Source: Megaustenia siamemsis (Eukaryota; Mollusca; Gastropoda; Stylommatophora; Ariophantidae). From it: a stretch of 64,000 nt of DNA. Under the pieces are notes generated by a model that made no database searches, was not told where the DNA came from, and saw only the letters and a program-made list of their open reading frames with translations. Made by a program: the position numbers and the translations under genes. This document shows, piece after piece, positions 20,146 to 30,858 of the stretch. Numbering within the stretch: position 1 is the first letter of the stretch; each line of letters opens with the position of its first letter. The stretch is taken from the NCBI GenBank assembly GCA_032433765.1, contig JAVIAB010000024.1:10853821-10917820 (forward strand), in the 5' to 3' direction.

Positions 20146-20265
20146 ACCTTAGATCCTTGTCGGTCCGAAACTAAAAAAAAAAAAAATTAAATTCTGGGAA
20201 TTTCTCCCGGACATTTCTGATCCGGAAGCGAGAGCGCTAACCATTCAGCCTCGAGACTCCACTTA
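20146..20265 (-). other. tRNA-like SINE remnant (minus)
   Basis: On the minus strand AGGCTGAATGGTTAGCGCTC resembles an A box near a GTCTCGAGG 5' stretch. No good B box is visible. The adjacent A-rich run at 20,174 may be a tail remnant. Low certainty. Confidence 0.3.
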
Positions 20266-20289
20266 CTTTGTGTGCAGCTTTAAACATCT

Positions 20290-20711
20290 GAAAAATGCAT
20301 CATCAAATTCTAGTTGAGAAAAATGCATCATCAAATTCTAGTTGAGAAAAATGCATCATCAAATTCTAGTTGAGAAAAATGCATCATCAAATTCTAGTTG
20401 AGAAAAATGCATCATCAAATTCTAGTTGAGAAAAATGCATCATCAAATTCTAGTTGAGAAAAAGGCATCATCAAATTCTAGTTGAGAAAAATGCATCATC
20501 AAATTCTAGTTGAGAAAAATGCATCATCAAATTCTAGTTGAGAAAAATGCATCATCAAATTCTAGTTGAGAAAAATGCATCATCAAATTCTACTTGAGAA
20601 AAATGCATCATCAAATTCTAGTTGAGAAAAATGCATCATCAAATTCTACTTGAGAAAAATGCATCATCAAATTCTAGTTGAGAAAAATGCATCATCAAAT
20701 TCTACTTGAGA
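20290..20711. repeat. 28-bp minisatellite, 15 copies
   Basis: ATGCATCATCAAATTCTAGT recurs with exact 28-base spacing (20,297, 20,325 and so on). It is very homogeneous. The only changes are AAGG near 20,462 and CTAC for CTAG in three late units. Confidence 0.95.
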
Positions 20712-20819
20712 AAACATATTTCCCTACATTTTCTGCCTTAGTAAGTATCCTTGTAAATTATTGTAGAGCTCTTGTATTTCTGCTATTATTTCAAGAAATA
20801 ATATATACCAAATCATACC

Positions 20820-21047
20820 GGTGTCATCGTCGCTAAATGTAACCTCGACTGTGTCATTATCGTTAAATGTAACCTCGACTGTGTCATTATCGTTAAATGT
20901 AACCTCGACTGTGTCATTATCGTTAAATATAACTTCGATTGTGTCATTATCGTTAAATGTAACCTCGACTTGTCATTATCGTTAAATGTAACCTCGATCG
21001 TGTCATTATCGTTAAATGTAACCTCGACTGTGTCATTATCGTTAAAT
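20820..21047. repeat. 30-bp minisatellite, 7-8 copies
   Basis: GTGTCATTATCGTTAAATGT recurs every 30 bases (one unit of 28). Two units carry ATAACTTCGAT or CTCGATC changes. Confidence 0.9.
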
Positions 21048-21074
21048 GTAAAGAAGAATTAAAACAAATAGAAA

Positions 21075-21180
21075 AAAAATGACGAAGTTAAAGCTTTACG
21101 TAATTAATGAACGACACAAATTCGAACGACGTTTCGGCTCAATAGGCCTTCAACAAGAACACACACAACACACACATATA
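21075..21180 (-). mobile_element. Hammerhead-element family 2, decayed copy
   Basis: Reads AAAGCTTTACGTAATTAATG, then GAACGACGTTTCGGCTCAAT, AGGCCTTCAACAAG and an ACACAC-rich end. This parallels the better copy at 56,960-57,060. On the minus strand the core (21,128-21,156) has GAAACGTC and a GGC-rich stem, but CTGATGA has become TTGTTGA, which should abolish catalysis. Confidence 0.5.
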
Positions 21181-21570
21181 ATATATGTAAGTAAATAAGA
21201 ATTAGCCCTAAATTGCTAGCCGATAATGAAATATCTAAAACAAGATCATATCTAAATAGAATGATAAGTTTAAAGACAAAACCTCGTCCCTGAGTAATTC
21301 ACTGAAATCAGGATGGAAATGAACGAGGCTAGTCCGCGCAGGATACCAGGTATAGTCGACAAGATAATATGGCCAAACAATCAGGTGGAAGGGATCATTA
21401 TGTGGCGAGGTATTGTACAAGTTACATCAACTCTAAAGCCACCGGCAATGTCTAAGCGTTTCTATGAATATACAACCGTGAGAGAACACACATACCAATA
21501 TACATGTTTGTATATAGATATATATCGTAAAACAGACTAGCTAGCTAACTAAATAACTTATGAACTAACT

Positions 21571-21993
21571 AGATAATTTGGTTATTTGGTTATTTGGTAA
21601 TGGAAGGCCTAGGTATCATTGCAAACGAATTAAAATCCATAATTGCTCAACCGCCAGTGCAAGTGGAATCATCCGAATTAATATCTGATCTCCCAAACAA
21701 AGAAAGGTAACTGTAGTCCCAATCCTAGCAGTCTCAGCATACGGCAAAAGACATAAGGCGAAACCGCGCAGAAAGTGAACACAGCCAACTATTTCCTGCC
21801 ATACGATATCAGCATTCATTGTAAACAATTGGAATATCGAAACATGATCAAAACGGATGATACACACATCTCACTGTGTGCACAGAGCATTTAACTCAGT
21901 AGCTCCTGCAACAAGCCGGACTTGGAATATGAGGAAACTGCAACAAGGAACACTTTTCATGCATAGCCTTCAATTGGTCCCGCCGCCTATCCC
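21571..21993 (-). repeat. Interspersed repeat family A inserted in the 52-bp array
   Basis: The reverse complement of the family A 3' part starts with the tail TTTGGTTATTTGGTTATTTG, then GGAAGGCCTAGGTATCATTG, and ends at CCCGCCGCCTATCCC. One unit of the TAACTAAATAACTTATGAAC-type array lies on its left (21,536-21,570) and ten on its right. It therefore inserted into, or at the edge of, that array. Confidence 0.75.
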
Positions 21994-22525
21994 CTAGCTA
22001 ACTAAATAACTTATTAACTAACATAGTTATGAACTAACTAGATAAGTAGCTAGCTAACTAAATAACTTATTAACTAACATAGTTATAAACTAACTAGATA
22101 AGTAGCTAACTAAATAACTTATTAACTAACATAGTTATAAACTAACTAGATAAGTAGCTAACTAAATAACTTATTAACTAACATAGTTATAAACTAACTA
22201 AATAAGTAGCTAACTAACCAAATAACTTATTAACTAACATAGTTATGAACTAACTAGATAAGTAGCTAACTAAATAACTTATTAACTAACATAGTTATGA
22301 ACTAACTAGATAAGTAGCTAACCAAATAACTTATTAACTAACATAGTTATGAACTAACTAGATAAGTAGCTAATTAAATAACTTATTAACTAATATGCTT
22401 ATGAGCAAACTAGATAAGTAGCTAACTAAATAACTTATTAACTAATATAATTTTGAACTAACTAGATAAGTGGCTAGATAACTATATAACGTATTAACTA
22501 AGAAAGTTACGAACTAACATTTTCC
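21994..22525. repeat. 52-bp minisatellite, about 10 copies
   Basis: AATAACTTATTAACTAACAT followed by AGTTATGAACTAACTAGATA and AGTAGCTAACT recurs at about 52 bases. It is built of an internal TAACTA/GCTAAC sub-repeat. A single flanking unit survives at 21,536-21,570. Confidence 0.9.
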
Positions 22526-22924
22526 CCAAATCGTTAACCAAATCTTAAGACAAAGATTAGTACGGACATTCAACAGAAGCTTAGGCAAGGATTGCACTGA
22601 AGCTAAGGCGACTAAGATGGCGGTTGTTTTATTTTCGGAGTGTAGTGTGTGTGATTAAAGTGATTAAATAATGTGTTTCCAACTGATTATAATTTTCGAA
22701 AATTTGTATAAAGTTTTCTACCAAGGAAGAGGATAAGAACTGATAAGTACTTTTTTTAAATATAAAGAGCTAAATATTTATATTTAGATCGTAAAAGATC
22801 GTATGTGAGACCTTAGCGATCAAACACGTGGGGGGAAACATCAGTCGGGCTAAACCCCCAGCGTGTGTTTTTCTTAAGTGAAGCCCTTAATTTACGACTG
22901 ACTCAGCAGGTCGGTGAGGGATAA

Positions 22925-24473
22925 ATGTTTTATGCTCAGAGAAATACACAGAAGATAGGGATAGATAAACATAAAGTAGCAACGATCAATATATGCGGGA
23001 TAAAACATAAAGAAGTCGAGCTTATAGAAGAAATGACAAAAAGGAAAATTAAAATACTAGGATTAGCGGACACCAGAGTAAAAGGACAACATATAAAGAT
23101 AACACACATGAACTACACGAAAATATTCTCAGGAGTCGACAACACAGAGAGAGAGCAACATACGGAGTAGGTTTTATCATCGACCCAGAACACGCAAAGA
23201 ACATTCTAGAAATAAAATACAATTCAGAAAGAATTATCACAATTAAACTACTAGAAGACGATCGAAAAACAAATTACATTCAAATCTATGCACCATGTAA
23301 CAACAATGAAAGAGACAGCGAAGAATTCTATGACACATTGAGTGAAATCATTAACAAGATTGATTGAAAGCGACATGTTAATGATGGGAGATTTTAATGG
23401 AAGGCTTGGGAAACGCAACAGTGAGAACAGTGATATATTAGGCCCCTTTGGCGATAAAACAGCTGAAATAAACGAAAATGGAAGCAGACTGCTGGAATTA
23501 TGCAATCAAAATGATTTATTTATCACCAACACATTATTCAAACACAGAGAGTCGCAAGTATACACCTGGTACAAATGGAAGATCATAAACAAAGAAAATT
23601 CTCAAGACCTACAATTAAATATAACAGTTGAAGGAATACATCTGGAGACAGCCCAGAGTTACAACTACCTTAGACATACTATAAGCAATGATGGAAAATG
23701 CAAAATTGAAATAAACAGAAGAATAGGTATGGCAAAGAGTAATTTTAATTCCTTGAAAAATGTACTAACAACAAAACAAATATCAGCAGGGCTGAAACTA
23801 AGAATTGCAAAATGTTACATCTTCTCAATATTCCTGTATGATGTAGAAACATGGACATTAGATCAGAAAACAGAACAGAAAATTGAAATGTGGCTTTATA
23901 GAAGAATAGGTAGAATTGGATGGAAAGAAAAGAGAACAAACGATAAAGTTTTAAAACAACTGAAAATAAAAAGAGAACTACTAAATACAATTAAGACAAG
24001 ACAAATGAAATTTTTGGGGCATGTTAAAAGACACAACAGCCTACTAAAAGTAATATTGGAAGGGAAAATACAAGGTAAAAGAGGCAGAGGCAGACCAAGA
24101 CGAACATGCACGAGTAACATCAAAAGATGGACAAGTCAATCTATGACAGCCTGCACCATCAAAGCAAGAAACAAAGTAGAATGGCGATCCATGGTAGCCA
24201 ACCATAGTTGTGGAGAAGGCACTCAAATGGAATGACACAACATGCAGAGGCCAGATAGATTTTATACTTACGAGAAAACAGAACAAGAAAAGAGTAACCG
24301 ACAGTAGAGCAATCCCAAATATTACAGACGACACGGATCACAAGCTGGTTATGATCACACTAAGACAGCCAAAAATAAAGAGAATATACGAAAACAAACA
24401 AAAGAAGCGACAAGAACATACAATAAAAATAAAACAATTAAAAGATCAAGAAACAAGGAGGAAGAAAAACTAA
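22925..24473 (+). pseudogene. LINE-c endonuclease domain, broken
   Basis: The first Met is at 22,925, followed by KVATINICGIKHKEVELIEE and KIKILGLADTRVKG, the N-terminal strand of an APE-like endonuclease. The frame shifts near 23,150 and continues YGVGFIIDPEHAKN to QIYAPCNNNERDSEEFYDTL. It shifts again near 23,360, then MMGDFNGRLGKRNSEN and LFITNTLFKHRESQVYTWYK. After the LINE-b insert (23,581-24,232) it resumes with CRGQIDFILTRKQNKK and DDTDHKLVMITL, the final Asp/His region of the domain. In life it would nick target DNA to prime reverse transcription. Confidence 0.75.
23572..24232 (+). mobile_element. LINE-b copy nested in LINE-c, with 9-bp target duplication
   Basis: The endonuclease coding sequence stops at TACAAATGGAA (23,580) and resumes after a second CAAATGGAA (24,224-24,232), so CAAATGGAA is the target-site duplication. 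Between them lies a 5'-truncated LINE-b: VEGIHLETAQSYNYLRHTIS, KCKIEINRRIGMAKSNFNSL, CYIFSIFLYDVETWTLDQKT, MWLYRRIGRIGWKEKRTNDK, MKFLGHVKRHNSLLKVILEG, RGRPRRTCTSNIKRWTSQ and GEGTQ. The GAT tail seen in other copies is missing. The insert adds 652 bases, so it breaks the LINE-c frame. LINE-b was therefore active after LINE-c landed. Confidence 0.85.
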
Positions 24474-24477
24474 CAGA

Positions 24478-24945
24478 GGAATTCAAGAAACTCCCTAACG
24501 AAGTAAGCGAATTAGAGTGGAAACAATTCAAGAAACTCCCTAACGAAGTAAGCACAGTAGAAGAAGAGTGGAAACAATTCAAGAAACTCCCTAACGAAGT
24601 AAGCACAGTAGAAGAAGAGTGGAAACAATTCAAGAAACTCCCTAACGAAGTAAGCACAGTAGAAGAAGAGTGGAAACAATTCAAGAAACTCCCTAACGAA
24701 GTAAGCACAGTAGAAGAAGAGTGGAAATAATTCAAGAAACTCCCTAACGAAGTAAGCACAGTAGTAGAAGAGTGGAAACAATTCAAGAAACTTCCTAACG
24801 AAGTAAGCACAGTAGTAGAAGAGTGGAAACAATTCAAGAAACTCCCTAACGAAATAAGCACAGTAGTATAAGAGTGGAAACAATTCAAGAAACTCCCTAA
24901 CAAAGTAAGTACAGTAGATGAAGGGTGGAAACAATTTAAGGAAAC
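24478..24945. repeat. 51-bp coding minisatellite in the LINE-c linker, about 10 units
   Basis: The unit encodes WKQFKKLPNEVSTVEEE (17 residues). ATTCAAGAAACTCCCTAACG recurs at 24,481, 24,526 and then every 51 bases to 24,883, with a diverged last unit at 24,934. The period keeps the LINE frame. Two units have acquired stops (GGAAATAATTC near 24,725, GTAGTATAAGAG near 24,865). A single copy would be the ancestral linker helix. Confidence 0.9.
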
Positions 24946-25060
24946 AGTAACCAACATCTCTAAAACAGTTTGTGGAACGAAGCTAAGAACAAGAGAAGGG
25001 AAAAAGAGCACCCCGTGGTGGAACGAAACAATCAGAGAAGCAATTAAAGAAAAGAAGAAA

Positions 25061-26892
25061 TTGTTTAAAAATTGGAGGGAGAACAAGAACCAAGAAAAAT
25101 ATGAAAAATATGCCTTAGTTCGAAAAAGAGTTAAAATTTTGATCAAAGAAGCTAAGCAAAAGAATTGGACAGAATTCGGACAAAACGTGAGCAGGGTCTT
25201 CAAGACAGCCACAAGAGATTTCTACAAAGCAGTAAAAGACACAAGAGCGAGAAAAGAAAACCATGATCCTACTGAGCTGATAAATGACAAAGACGGACAG
25301 CCAATATCAAATAACCAATGTATGCAACAGAGATGGACAGAATATTTTGAAGACCTGTTAAACATACCAACTACCAACAAGACAACAACAACCACGCTAG
25401 AACTCACAAATACTGAACCCAACATCATGAAAGAGGAAATCGAAGAAGTAATCAAATATGCACCAAGAAATAAAGCACCGGGGATAGATAACATACCAAT
25501 AGTAATAATAGCAGCAGCAGGAGAAACAGGAATGCAATGGCTGCACAGAATATTTATTGCAGCATGGCACCAACAACAAGCCTCAGGAGACTGGTAACAG
25601 GCACTCATCATACCAATATTTAAAAAGAAAGGTAGCAAAGGAGACTGCAATCAATATAGAGGTATATCTCTTCTCAGCCATGTAGGAAAGCTATACGTCA
25701 AAATCTTGGAAAAAAGGCTGAGACCAATAATAGAACTACAGTTAAGCGATTCTCAAATGGGGTTCCGAAAAAAAACAGAGGGTGCACTGATGCACTGTTC
25801 ACATTAAAACAGCTTGCAGAAAAAACGACAGAACACAAATCAAAACTTATACATAGCCTTCATTGACAAGGAAAAAGCATTCGACAGAGTAAACAGAGAA
25901 CAACTGTGGGAGATACTAACAACATACGGAGTAAGCCAACATCTAACAAACCTTATTAAAAGTCTCTACATCAACAGCAGCTGCAGGGTCAGAACAGCAG
26001 CAGGCTACACAGACCACTTCGAAGTTAGATCAGGTGTAAGACAGGGGTGCGTACTATCCCCTCTACTGTTTATTACATACATGGACCATATATGCAAGCT
26101 AGCCAACCCATCAGAGACAGAGGAGATCAACGAGCTTTTATTTGCAGACGATCAGGCACTAATACATGAAACAATAGATGAACTACAAGAACACTTAAAC
26201 AAACTCAACATCTCAGACACAAAATAGAACATGAAAATCAACATCAACAAAACAGAAGTCATGAATGTCGCCAAAAATAAACAGAACATCAACATAGAAG
26301 GCAGACAACTAAAAGACGTAGAGGATTTCAAATACCTAGGAAGTCTAATGACAAACGATAATTCCCAAACAGCAGAGATAGAATCAAGATGCAACAAAGA
26401 ATGTCAAATCATTGGACAGTTATCACCACTATTGTCAAACAAGGAAATAATTCTGGAGGAAAAATGAGCACTATACAATACAATCTTCATCCCAACGTTG
26501 TGCTACCAATGCCAGACCTGGACCCTAGATGCAAGAACAATAAGATAAATAACCTCTACAGAGATGAAGTGTGTTAGACGAATGACAGGAAACAATCTGA
26601 GAGATAAAATCAGAAATGAAGAACTGAGAAAAAAGCTAGGAATAGCCCCCACCATAGAATATATAAGGAAACAACAGATAAAATGATTTTGCCACGTGAC
26701 AAGGCAGAAAGAACAAAACACAACAAAACGAGCCTTCAACAAACGTTGTGAGAACACCAGACCCAAGGGTCGACCACGAAAAAAATGGATCGATGGAATA
26801 TTAGAAGCACTAGGAAACATAACAGCAGCAGTGGCGAACAGAAGAGTAAAAGACCGCAAATTATATCTCCCCTCGACGCTGAAAGGCAGATG
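25061..26892 (+). pseudogene. LINE-c reverse transcriptase and C-terminus, broken
   Basis: The first segment (25,061-25,597) holds the thumb-proximal linker and the RT entry APRNKAPGIDNIPIVII, ending at a TAA where Trp-x would continue (GDW stop QALIIPIFKKKGSKGDCNQY). RGISLLSHVGKLYVKILEKR follows in frame, then a frameshift in an A-run near 25,770. The next segment (25,814-26,227) holds RT motifs A, B and C and stops at TAG just before MKININKTEVMNVAKNKQNI. After another frameshift the C-terminus reads VRRMTGNNLRDKIRNEELRK, KGRPRKKWIDGILEALGN and LYLPSTLKGR, stop. This is an RNA-dependent DNA polymerase and is not functional here. Confidence 0.8.
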
Positions 26893-26910
26893 AGGAAGGA
26901 AAGAAGAAGA

Positions 26911-27302
26911 AGAAGATTCAACAGAAATACAATGACCTGGCCAAAGCTTGAATACAGTAAACATTAACAAATGGGAGGATACAAAGTAAGTAGGTAGAGC
27001 TTTGGAAAACTATACAGGAGAAACAATCCATGAACTCTACAGGCTGTCATAGAGAAACGGTGGAGGTGATAAAATAGTAACAGTCCATCATGTGTCTTTA
27101 TGGATGCTTGTGGAGGGAGCTTAGGGTTAATGGAAGCATTTGCCAAATCACAAAGCGCTGATATCTTTTAATGCAAAATGAATAATGTCATGAGTAACTT
27201 AATATAAATTCTATAATTCATTGCTCTTTTTTGATGCCATTTCAAGATCATATTTCTTACGTCTTCTATTCCATCCCGCATAGTATTAATCTGAAAAAGA
27301 GC

Positions 27303-27307
<5 letters not shown>
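26911..27307. other. No gene recognised
   Basis: Sequence after the LINE-c tail. There are short spurious ORFs only and no element ends found before the AT tract. Confidence 0.3.

Positions 27308-27366
<59 letters not shown>
27308..27366. repeat. (AT)n dinucleotide tract
   Basis: About 29 uninterrupted AT units, bounded by ACATAT repeats. It replaces the head of the SINE A copy that follows. Confidence 0.95.
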
Positions 27367-27370
<4 letters not shown>

Positions 27371-27384
27371 ACATATTTATATCA

Positions 27385-27545
27385 CCCGGCCTTAAATGGG
27401 TACCGGATTTTTTCCTGGGAAAGTAAAGCGGCACGGACGTAAAACTGACCAGATTACCCAAAAAATCATGTGTCCAAGGTCTATCAAAATTATGGTCACT
27501 AACAAAATATTCCCTATACGCCACTTGGCGTGACAGAGCTCTTTA
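27385..27545 (+). mobile_element. SINE A partial copy
   Basis: Body only: GGCCTTAAATGGGTACCGGA, GGGAAAGTAAAGCGGCACGG, ATCATGTGTCCAAGGTCTAT, ATGGTCACTAACAAAATATT and CGCCACTTGGCGTGACAGAG, ending CTCTTTAACTAA. The tRNA-like head is absent and its place is taken by the AT tract. Confidence 0.75.
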
Positions 27546-27654
27546 ACTAAAACTAATAATAATACAAACTATAACTACGACATATACCAGATATATGTTC
27601 TCATTGCTCAAAGCCGGGAAGTGGGTTAAAGCCACACATAATAAACCACGAAAA

Positions 27655-27780
27655 AAAAAAAACGATGAATAATCTACGGATTGAAAGCGAACATTTCCTA
27701 GCGCTTGTGGTTGGATTCAATCCCTGGATTTCTTGTTCTAAGGCCAACTCTCTACCTCTAAACAATTCATCCTCCGAATG
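27655..27780 (-). mobile_element. Possible SINE head (minus)
   Basis: The minus strand reads TTTAGAGGTAGAGAGTTGGC with CCAGGGATTGAATCCAACC downstream, a plausible A/B box pair. No second copy is seen in the window, so the assignment is weak. Confidence 0.35.
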
Positions 27781-27984
27781 ACCTGCGCTGACTTCGGTTG
27801 GAAAGACACGTGCTCAATTCACTTCCGCTTGTACAGTCGCGTTTTCTCTTTATGACCGGAAGTCACCCTTTACTGACCTCGACCTCTTTGTTATTGATTA
27901 TTTATTTCCAATGTCTCATCGATGAGGACAGATTCCTTGTATGTTAGATGGACATTGGTGGAATCTCGTTCTTCTTCTACCATT

Positions 27985-28260
27985 CAGCTCCCTGTGGAGC
28001 ATAGGTTTTCAACAAACACTTTCCAGGCCGTTCTGTTTCTTGTCATTCTTTTAAAATCAATGCATGTTATCCCCATCATCTTCATCTCTGCTTCATTCTG
28101 TTTTCTCCAAGAATTCTTTGGTCTTCCTCATTGTCTTCTTCCTTGGAGATTCCAGAAAAGGGCCTGTTGTGTAATACTCTCAGTTGACTTCTGCAGTGTG
28201 TGTCCTAACCAGCGCCATCGTCTTCGCTTTATCTCTTTATCCACTGGTATTTGACAGGCA
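27985..28260 (-). mobile_element. LINE 3' end fragment (minus), relative of the 4.6-kb copy
   Basis: Shares CAGCTCCCTGTGGAGCATAG, the CAACAAACACTTTCCA...GCCGTTCT block, TTTTAAAATCAATGCATG and GTAATACTCTCAGTTGACTT, reversed relative to 4,620-4,850. Only one copy of the 38-base terminus is present here, against nine at 4.8-5.15 kb. Confidence 0.7.
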
Positions 28261-28436
28261 CAAGTTCCATAACTCTATAACAATGATTTTGTCCTGCCAA
28301 TTCCATCATTTTATTGAGCGCAAGCATCCATTAATGAAACATAAGTTAAATAGTGAGAGAGGAATCAAAAGGGTTCCTTACCACTTTTAAGGATCATTCC
28401 TGAAGATGTGACAGCTTGATACTGTAAAGCATTACC

Positions 28437-28645
28437 TCTGTTTCGCCCACAACACGCAACAACAATGGTCTCGCATTACGTCTTTTGGCTTGTGCTGAGA
28501 CAGCTATGATGGGGACTACAGCTACCTTTCTTTGTTTGCTTGGGAGTTAGTAATTCGGATGATTCCACTGGCACGGGCGGTTGAGCAATTATGGATTTTA
28601 ATTCGTTTGCAGTGATACCGGGGCCTTCCATAACCAAAGAACCAA
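28437..28645 (+). repeat. Interspersed repeat family A, 3' part
   Basis: GTCTTTTGGCTTGTGCTGAG, CTACAGCTACCTTTCTTTGT, GCACGGGCGGTTGAGCAATT and GATACCGGGGCCTTCCATAA with the tail ACCAAAGAACC. It is followed directly by a LINE-c fragment. Confidence 0.8.
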
Positions 28646-28654
28646 AGAACGCTA

Positions 28655-29210
28655 CAACAATTCTCAAGCAGCAGAAATAGACTCAAGATGCAATCAAGTT
28701 TGTCCAATCATCGGTCATTTATCACCACTATTGTCCAACAAGGAAACAAGTCAAGAGGCAAAGGAGGCACTCTACAACATGATCTTCGTCCCAACGTTGT
28801 GCTACCAATGTCAGACCTGCACAGTACACTCAGAAACAACAAGCTAGCAATAACCACTATATAGATAAAATGTGTTAAACGAATGACAGGAAACAGCCTG
28901 AGAGATAAGATCAGGAATGAAGAACCGATAAAACAGCTAAAAATAATTGCTGTTGCTGCCAAATATAGAATAAGTAGAGCAACAGCAGACAAAGTGATTT
29001 GACCGCGTGACAAGGCAGAAAGATCAAATCACAAGACAACGAGCCTTTAAAAAAACATTGCAAGAACACCAGACTCAAGGGACGACTACGAAGACGAAGG
29101 ATTGTTATGATATTAAGAACAATAGGAGCATAACAGCATGAGAGGCCAACAGAAGAGCAAAGGAACGCAAATTATATATCCCATTGATGCTGGAAGGCAA
29201 ATGGCAAGGG
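28655..29210 (+). mobile_element. LINE-c 3' fragment
   Basis: In broken frames encodes NNSQAAEIDSRCN, IIGHLSPLLSNKETSQ, ALYNMIFVPTLCYQCQTC, VKRMTGNSLRDKIRNEEP and YIPLMLEGKW, matching 26,360-26,890. It runs straight into the GAA tract. Frameshifts and stops are many. Confidence 0.8.
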
Positions 29211-29713
29211 AAGAAGACGAAGAAGAAGAGGAAGACGAGAAGAAGAAGGAGAAAAACGAAGAAGACGAAGTAGACGAAGAACAGAAGTAGAAGAAGAAGA
29301 AGAAGATGAAGTAGAAGACGAAGAAGAAGAAGAAGAAGATAAAAGAAGATGAAGAATAAGATGAAGAAGAAGAAGAAGACGAAGAACAGAAGTAGAAGAA
29401 GAAGAAGAAAGAAGAAGAAGAAGAAGAAGAAGATAAAGAAGATGAAGTAGAAGACGAAGAAGAAGAAAGAAGAAGAAGAAGAAGAAGATAAAGAAGATGA
29501 AGTAGAAGACGAAGAAGAAGAAAGAAGAAGAAGAAGAAGAAGATAAAGAAGATGAAGAATAAGATGAAGAAGTAGAAGAAGATGAAGTAGAAGACGAAGA
29601 AGAAGAAAGAGGAAGAAGAAGAAGAAGAAGAAGAAGAAGAAGAAGAAGATGAAGTAGAAGAAGAATAAGAGGAAGAAGAAGAAGTAGAAGAAGAAGAAGA
29701 AGAAGTAGAAGAC

Positions 29714-29748
<35 letters not shown>

Positions 29749-30858
29749 TAAAGAAGAAGAAGAATAAGATGAAGAAGAAGAGAAATGTAGAAGATGAAGA
29801 AGAAGAAAGAAGAAGAAGAAAAAGAAGAAGATAAAGTAGAAGAAGAATAAGAAGAAGAAGAAGAAGTAGGAGAAGAAGAAGAAGAAGTAGAAGACGAAGA
29901 AGAAGAAGAGGACGAAGAAGAAAGAAGAAGAAGAAGAAGAAGTAGAAGACGAAGAAGAAGAAGTAGAAGACGAGGAAGAAGAAGAATAAGATGAAGAAGA
30001 AGAAGAAGAAGTAGAAGAAGAATAAGACGAAGAAGAAGAAGAAAAAAAAAAGACGAAGAAGAAAGAAGAAGAAGACGAAGAAGAAAGAAGAAGAAGACGA
30101 AGAAGAAAGAAGAAGAAGAAGATTAAGATGAAGAAGAAGAGGTAGAAGACGAAGAAGAAGAAGAAGTAGAAGAAGAAGTAGAAGAAGAAGAAGCGGAAGA
30201 AGAAGAAGAAGAAGAAGACGAAGAAGAAAGAAGAAGACGAAGAAGAAGAAGAAGACGAAGAAGAAAGAAGAAGAAGACGAAGAAGAAGAAGACGAAGAAG
30301 AAGAAGTAGAAGAAGAAGAAGCGGAAGAAGAAGAAGAAGAAGAAGAAGACGAAGAAGAAAGAAGAAGACGAAGAAGAAGAAGAAGACGAAGAAGAAGAAG
30401 ACGAAGAAGAAAGAAGAAGAAGACGAAGAAGAAGAAGAAGACGAAGAAGAAGAAGACGAAGAAGAAAGAAGAAGAAGACGAAGAAGAAAGAAGAAGAAGA
30501 CGAAGAAGAAAGAAGAAGAAGACGAAGAAGAAGAAGAAGACGAAGAAGAAGAAGAAGACGAAGAAGAAAGAAGAAGAAGACGAAGAAGAAAGAAGAAGAA
30601 GACGAAGAAGAAAGAAGAAGCAGACGAAGAAGAAAGAAGAAGAAGACGAAGAAGAAGTAGAAGACGAAGAAGAAAGAAGAAGAAGACGAAGAAGAAAGAA
30701 GAAGACGAAGAAGAAAGAAGAAGACGAAGAAGAAAGAAGAAGAAGACGAAGAAGAAAGAAGAAGCAGACGAAGAAGAAAGAAGAAGAAAACGAAGCAGAA
30801 GAAAGAAGCGGAAGAAGAAGAAGACGAAGAAGAAAGAAGAAAAAGTAGAAGAAGAAAG
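29205..30858. repeat. GAA/GACGAA tract, 1.65 kb, grown from a LINE-c tail
   Basis: Imperfect (GAA)n with GAC, GTA, ATA and AAA interruptions. In the right half it becomes a regular GACGAAGAAGAAAGAAGAA pattern. The 600-codon minus-strand ORF (Ser/Phe/Leu homopolymers) is a consequence of triplet periodicity, not a gene. Its left edge is the 3' end of LINE-c, whose other copies carry short GAAGAAGAAG tails. Long GAA/TTC purine tracts can form triplex or sticky DNA. Confidence 0.95.

Larger units (their letters stand above)
22530..26910 (+). mobile_element. LINE-c: near-full-length RTE-like retrotransposon (dead)
   Basis: One long element with a 5' leader (about 22,530-22,924) and a single polyprotein: APE-type endonuclease (about 22,925-24,360), a linker (24,360-25,060), reverse transcriptase (about 25,200-26,230), then a C-terminal region to the stop near 26,892 and a GAAGAAGAAG tail. 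Motifs seen: IQIYAPCN and MMGDFNGRLGKR (endonuclease), YIAFIDKEKAFDRV (RT motif A, Asp at 25,865), GVRQGCVLSPLLF (motif B) and LLFADDQALI (motif C, FADD at 26,141-26,152). Without the 652-base insert and the extra linker units the ORF would be close to the 1,000 residues usual for RTE elements. The single ORF, endonuclease before RT, and short 3' UTR with a microsatellite tail fit the RTE group. Inactivating changes: frameshifts near 23,150, 23,360, 25,770 and 26,465, and stops near 24,730, 25,597 and 26,227. Confidence 0.85.

Noticed and set aside
19186..20152. 319- and 284-codon Asp/Tyr/Asn and Met/Ile ORFs
   Set aside because: Products of an imperfect GAT-type microsatellite. All frames are open and there is no non-repeat domain.
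20290..20711. CRISPR-like array
   Set aside because: Units are contiguous with no variable spacers, and the genome is eukaryotic. The same holds for the 76-, 63-, 54- and 46-bp arrays.
24355..25212. 285- and 140-codon minus-strand ORFs opposite LINE-c
   Set aside because: Shadow frames of the 51-bp in-frame repeat. The plus strand carries the recognisable LINE protein.
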